DNA of 7,096 bases from Planctomycetales bacterium 4484_123. GTDB lineage: Bacteria > Planctomycetota > Phycisphaerae > SM23-33. A model generated the notes under the pieces. That model ran no database searches. It was given only the letters and a program-made list of their open reading frames with translations, and was not told where the DNA came from. Of the stretch, positions 4,139 through 7,096 are shown piece after piece. The stretch spans positions 1-7,096 of the forward strand of contig MVCS01000067.1 in NCBI GenBank assembly GCA_002049885.1, written 5' to 3'. The stretch's first letter is position 1. Every line of letters begins with the position of its first letter. Both the position numbers and the translations under genes were made by a program.

Positions 4139-5800
4139 ATGGCAGTCCGGGACGAGAGTCCGCTGAGGTTGCCCTTCAAGTCGGAACTCCCGCCGTCGCT
4201 GGGCTGGCTGGAGGTGGCCGCCTGGGCGCTGTTCTTCGCCGTGCTGGCCGGGGTGTGCGTGCAGGTGCACGTCAAGACGGCGCGGAACCTGGCCAGGGGT
4301 CGGCGGGCCGACTGGGCCTACTACTGGGCCCTGGGTGCCTGGCGCCGGGCCCCGGACGACCCGGCCAAGCGGGCCGCGGTTCTCAAGGCCGCCCGGGCCG
4401 TCCGGTCGGTCAAGCGCCACAAAGGCGCCATCCCACGCTGGCGCTCGGCGGTGCGGCAGTTCTGGGCCGGCAGGAACATCTACCGCTCGCACGCGACCAA
4501 CGTCGCCGCCGACCCGCTGACGGGCCAGCCGTTGCCTGGTCAGGCTCGGCCGGCCTCGGCGAGCGCCCCGGCCCGGGAGCAATGGCTGAGGCTGGGCGCG
4601 CCGGCGGAGGAGCTGGCCGAGAGGCCCGTCCACCTGCACCCGAACATGCCCTTCGTGGTCATCCTGCTGTCGGCCTTCGCCTACCTGCCCCCGCAGATCT
4701 GCCTGGCGGTCGTGAACGTGTTGAAGATCGTGGCCCTGCTGGGGGCGATCTGTGCCGCGGCCGCTGCGGTGAACAACGGCCGGCACCGCATGGACGAGTG
4801 GGTCGTCGGGCTGGCGGTACTGTTCGCCCTGCCGCTGATCATCTCCGACATCCAGCATGTCAATACGAACCTGTTCGTGCTGGGGCTGCTGGCCGTGCAT
4901 CTGTGGCTGTATCGGCGTGGCCGGGACGGTTGGGCCGGGGTCGTGCTTGCCTTGGCGGTGTGCCTGAAGATGACGCCCGCCCTGTTCGGGCTGTATTGGC
5001 TGTACCAGCGGAACTGGCGGCTGTTGGGCGGTCTGGTGGCGGCCCTGGCGGTGATGGTGGTGGGGTTGCCCCTGGTTGCGCTGGGGCCGACGCGCTTCAC
5101 GGAGCTGACCGGGAGCTGGCTGGCCAATCTCATCGTGCCGGGCCTGCTGAAGGCCAGGCCGTATCCCATCCACATCAACCAGTCGCTGCCGGGGGTCTTC
5201 TGCCGGCTGGTAATGCACGGCAACATCTACCACAACCCGGACGATTTCGCCGTTGCCCCGCGGTTCGGCTATATCAACTTCCTGTCGTTGCCCCTGGCGG
5301 CAGGCCGGTACGTGCTGATGGGGCTGAAGCTGCTCATCCTGGCGGTGGCGGCCTGGGCAGTGGGCTGGGCGAAGCTGCCGAGGGACGACGCCCGGCGCGG
5401 GCTGCACTACGGCTTGGTAGCCGCCGCCATGCTCATCCTCAACCAGCGGACCTGGGACCATCACGCGGTGGTGCTGCTGATTTCGTACCTGGCCATCTGG
5501 TACGTGCTGGCCTACGGACGGTTCGGCCGGCGACGGCGGGTGGCCTGCCTGGTTGTCATGCTGGCCGCCGGCGCGCTGAACTGGCTGATGGGCAAGAGCC
5601 TCTTTACGCTGCTGGCGGGCAGGGCACGCGGGCGTGAACTGGCCGATATAGTCGAGGCCTACGGCCCGGCCTTTGTGCACTTCGTGCTGATCTTCATCCT
5701 CTGCGTGGTGCTGCTGCGGGCCCTGCGGGCTACCGACCGGGCGGGGCGGACGCTGTTTTCGTCCCGCCGCCAACCGCTGGGGAGGAACACGGCTACCTGA
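4139..5800 (+). CDS. Polytopic GT87/DUF2029-type glycosyltransferase
   Basis: A 553-residue integral membrane protein with the features of GT87/DUF2029, GT-C-fold enzymes that transfer sugars from polyprenyl-phosphate donors outside the cytoplasmic membrane (the mycobacterial PimE mannosyltransferase is a member). Seen: a first membrane helix (about 24-43) followed by RRADWAYYWALGAW with Asp58, placed like the first-loop catalytic Asp of PimE. Then comes a long polar loop (about 65-165), then about eight to ten further hydrophobic helices from PFVVILLSAFAYL (171-183) to about 527. Typical motifs are DIQHVNTNLFVLGLLA (237-252), VVLALAVCLKMTPALFGLYW (268-287) and INQSLPGVFCRL (346-357); 'KlTPal' and 'NQSl' are widely shared in the family. 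The C-terminus is short, basic and cytoplasmic. The start ATG 4139 puts Asp58 and the first helix in usual positions, but no good Shine-Dalgarno precedes it. Donor and acceptor are unknown. xseA follows after 87 bases on the same strand, with no functional link evident. Confidence 0.82.
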   Translation: MAVRDESPLRLPFKSELPPSLGWLEVAAWALFFAVLAGVCVQVHVKTARNLARGRRADWAYYWALGAWRRAPDDPAKRAAVLKAARAVRSVKRHKGAIPRWRSAVRQFWAGRNIYRSHATNVAADPLTGQPLPGQARPASASAPAREQWLRLGAPAEELAERPVHLHPNMPFVVILLSAFAYLPPQICLAVVNVLKIVALLGAICAAAAAVNNGRHRMDEWVVGLAVLFALPLIISDIQHVNTNLFVLGLLAVHLWLYRRGRDGWAGVVLALAVCLKMTPALFGLYWLYQRNWRLLGGLVAALAVMVVGLPLVALGPTRFTELTGSWLANLIVPGLLKARPYPIHINQSLPGVFCRLVMHGNIYHNPDDFAVAPRFGYINFLSLPLAAGRYVLMGLKLLILAVAAWAVGWAKLPRDDARRGLHYGLVAAAMLILNQRTWDHHAVVLLISYLAIWYVLAYGRFGRRRRVACLVVMLAAGALNWLMGKSLFTLLAGRARGRELADIVEAYGPAFVHFVLIFILCVVLLRALRATDRAGRTLFSSRRQPLGRNTAT

Positions 5801-5850
5801 GTAGCGTGCCGGGAGCGGCGGGGGCAGCCGGCGGGTCGCTTCTCATACCG

Positions 5851-5878
5851 TTGCGTGGTGGTGGGGGGCTGATAGACT
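5851..5878 (+). promoter_or_regulatory. Weak candidate promoter for xseA
   Basis: TTGCGT (5851-5856) and TAGACT (5873-5878) are 16 bases apart. A start about seven bases after the -10 would fall near 5885, almost at the xseA ATG (5888), suggesting a nearly leaderless transcript. That would fit the lack of a Shine-Dalgarno sequence. Read-through from the GT87 gene is the simple alternative. Confidence 0.22.
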
Positions 5879-5887
5879 ACGGACATC

Positions 5888-7096
5888 ATGGCCGGGGCGA
5901 GTTTGCCATTCGGGCCCCGCTTGGGGCGGACTGGCCCGCCGGGCGCGGAGCCGGGCGACGGGCCGGTGCCCGGCGAGCGCCCGATGACCGTCTCGGCCCT
6001 GGTGGCCCGCATCCGCGGGGCCCTGCTGGACGCCTTCGCCGGGCCGGTGACAGTAGTGGGGGAGGTCTCCAACTTCAAGCGGCACTCCTCGGGCCATCTG
6101 TATTTCTCTCTGAAGGACGAGGCGGCGACCATCGACGCGGTGATGTTCCGCACGGCGGCCTCGGCCGTGCGATTCGAGCTGGCCGACGGGTTGGAGGTCG
6201 TGGCCGAGGGCCGGGTGGACGTGTACGAAAAGCAGGGCCGGCTGCAACTGTACGTGGACAGGCTGACGCCCAAGGGCACCGGCGCGCTGGAACTGGCCTT
6301 TCGGCAGTTGAAGGAGCGCCTCGAGCGCGAGGGTCTTTTCGACCCGGCCCACAAGAAGCCGCTGGTCCGCTTTCCGCGGGCCATCGGGGTGGTCACCAGC
6401 CCCACCGGTGCAGCCATTCGTGACATCTCCCGGACGTTGCGGCGGCGCTGGCCGGCTGCCAGGGTGTACCTGGTGGGCGTGCGCGTGCAGGGCGACCAGG
6501 CGGCCGGGGAGATCGCCGAGGCCGTCGGCCTCCTGGACGCCGCCTCCGGCAGGTTCCAGATCGACACCATCATTGTCGCCCGCGGCGGTGGGAGCCTGGA
6601 GGACCTGTGGGCCTTCAATACCGAGCAGGTCGCGCGTGCCATCTTCGCCGCTGGCACGCCGGTCATCTCCGGGGTGGGCCACGAGGTGGACTTCACCATC
6701 GCGGACTTCGTGGCGGATGTGCGGGCGGCGACGCCCACGGCGGCGGCCGAGCTGGCCGTGCCCGACGGCGCCGAGCTGGGGCGCCGCGTGACGGTGCTGG
6801 CCCGGCGACTGGCCCGGCGTGTGCGGGAGAACGTACAGGTCGCCCGGGCGGCCCTTCGGGCGGTGCAGCGCAGCGTGGTCTTTCGTGACCCCGCCGCGCG
6901 GGTGCGTTCAGCCCGGCAGCATCTGGACGAACTTGCCAGCCGGATGCAGATGGCACTGGCCCGGCACCGGCGGGCTGGCGAACGCCGCCTGGCCCGGGCG
7001 GAGGCGGCCCTGGCAGCACAGCATCCCCGCCGGCTGGTGGAGCGAGCCGGCGGCCGGCTGGACGCGCTTGCCCACCGCTTGGCCTGGGCCTTGGGT
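5888..7096 (+). CDS. xseA: Exodeoxyribonuclease VII large subunit XseA (3' end beyond window)
   Basis: XseA is the catalytic subunit of exonuclease VII, which with the small subunit XseB degrades single-stranded DNA from both ends into oligonucleotides. The frame is open for 403 codons to the right edge without a stop. The N-terminal OB-fold (about 34-130) has VVGEVSNFKRHSSGHLYFSLKD (56-77), the ssDNA-binding signature of the family. The catalytic domain shows GVVTSPTGAAIRD (167-179), VARGGGSLEDLWAFN (230-244), GVGHEVDFTIADFVADVRA (262-280) and TPTAAAE, all canonical. From about 295 the sequence is a long Arg/Ala-rich helical region, the coiled-coil arm that binds XseB. Given usual lengths of 400-460 residues, little is missing. 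ATG 5888 adds about 32 Gly/Pro-rich residues before the family-like start. ATG 5984 (Met33, MTVSALVARIR) agrees better with typical XseA N-termini and has a weak GGCGAG six bases upstream. xseB would be expected just beyond the window. Confidence 0.95.
   Translation, partial: MAGASLPFGPRLGRTGPPGAEPGDGPVPGERPMTVSALVARIRGALLDAFAGPVTVVGEVSNFKRHSSGHLYFSLKDEAATIDAVMFRTAASAVRFELADGLEVVAEGRVDVYEKQGRLQLYVDRLTPKGTGALELAFRQLKERLEREGLFDPAHKKPLVRFPRAIGVVTSPTGAAIRDISRTLRRRWPAARVYLVGVRVQGDQAAGEIAEAVGLLDAASGRFQIDTIIVARGGGSLEDLWAFNTEQVARAIFAAGTPVISGVGHEVDFTIADFVADVRAATPTAAAELAVPDGAELGRRVTVLARRLARRVRENVQVARAALRAVQRSVVFRDPAARVRSARQHLDELASRMQMALARHRRAGERRLARAEAALAAQHPRRLVERAGGRLDALAHRLAWALG

Noticed and set aside
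4124..5773. A 549-codon minus-strand open frame opposite the GT87 gene
   Set aside because: The product is almost all Gln, Pro, His, Arg and Gly with no fold-like pattern, while the plus strand shows clear membrane helices and family motifs. It is an antisense shadow.
5659..6738. A 359-codon minus-strand open frame over the GT87 end and xseA
   Set aside because: It crosses two real genes on the other strand, is rich in Ser, Arg, Pro and Thr, and lacks any motif.

Overview
The window is GC-rich throughout and carries tightly packed bacterial housekeeping genes. It suggests a Gram-negative-type bacterium, and several details fit Planctomycetota or a related lineage: a YbeY with GYDD in place of GYDH, a large GT87-type membrane protein, scarce Shine-Dalgarno sequences, and degenerate heptad repeats between genes. 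That assignment is an inference from style; no rRNA or other marker gene is present. I see no phage, insertion sequence, CRISPR array, tRNA or rRNA.

Layout. The minus strand on the left (1-1748) is an apparent operon read right to left: a CorC/HlyC-type CBS-domain membrane protein (444-1748), a very small gene with a strong Shine-Dalgarno sequence and an apparent one-base frameshift (259-407), and the start of recO (1-209, cut by the window edge). A divergent control region of about 250 bases (1749-2002) holds candidate promoters facing both ways. On the plus strand follow a small nucleoside 2-deoxyribosyltransferase-like protein (2003-2452) and rlmN (2449-3483), translationally coupled by an ATGA overlap. 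The rlmN stop codon is the first base of a 7-bp tandem repeat (3481-3548). Convergent to rlmN is ybeY (3590-4042, minus). Divergent from ybeY are a GT87/DUF2029-type polytopic glycosyltransferase (4139-5800) and, after an 87-base gap, xseA (5888 to the right edge, incomplete).

How the genes relate. Most act in RNA or DNA maintenance: RlmN modifies 23S rRNA (and, in E. coli, some tRNAs), YbeY matures rRNA, RecO loads RecA, and XseA is the catalytic subunit of exonuclease VII. ybeY, corC and recO often lie close together in other bacteria. Here they share a strand but are separated by the oppositely oriented NDT-like/rlmN pair, as if that pair had been placed inside an older cluster. The GT87 protein is the only gene pointing to envelope glycan synthesis.

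No clear new defence or mobile system is visible. The points most worth following are the 49-residue small gene with its frameshift, the unassigned NDT-like protein coupled to rlmN, and the heptad repeat.
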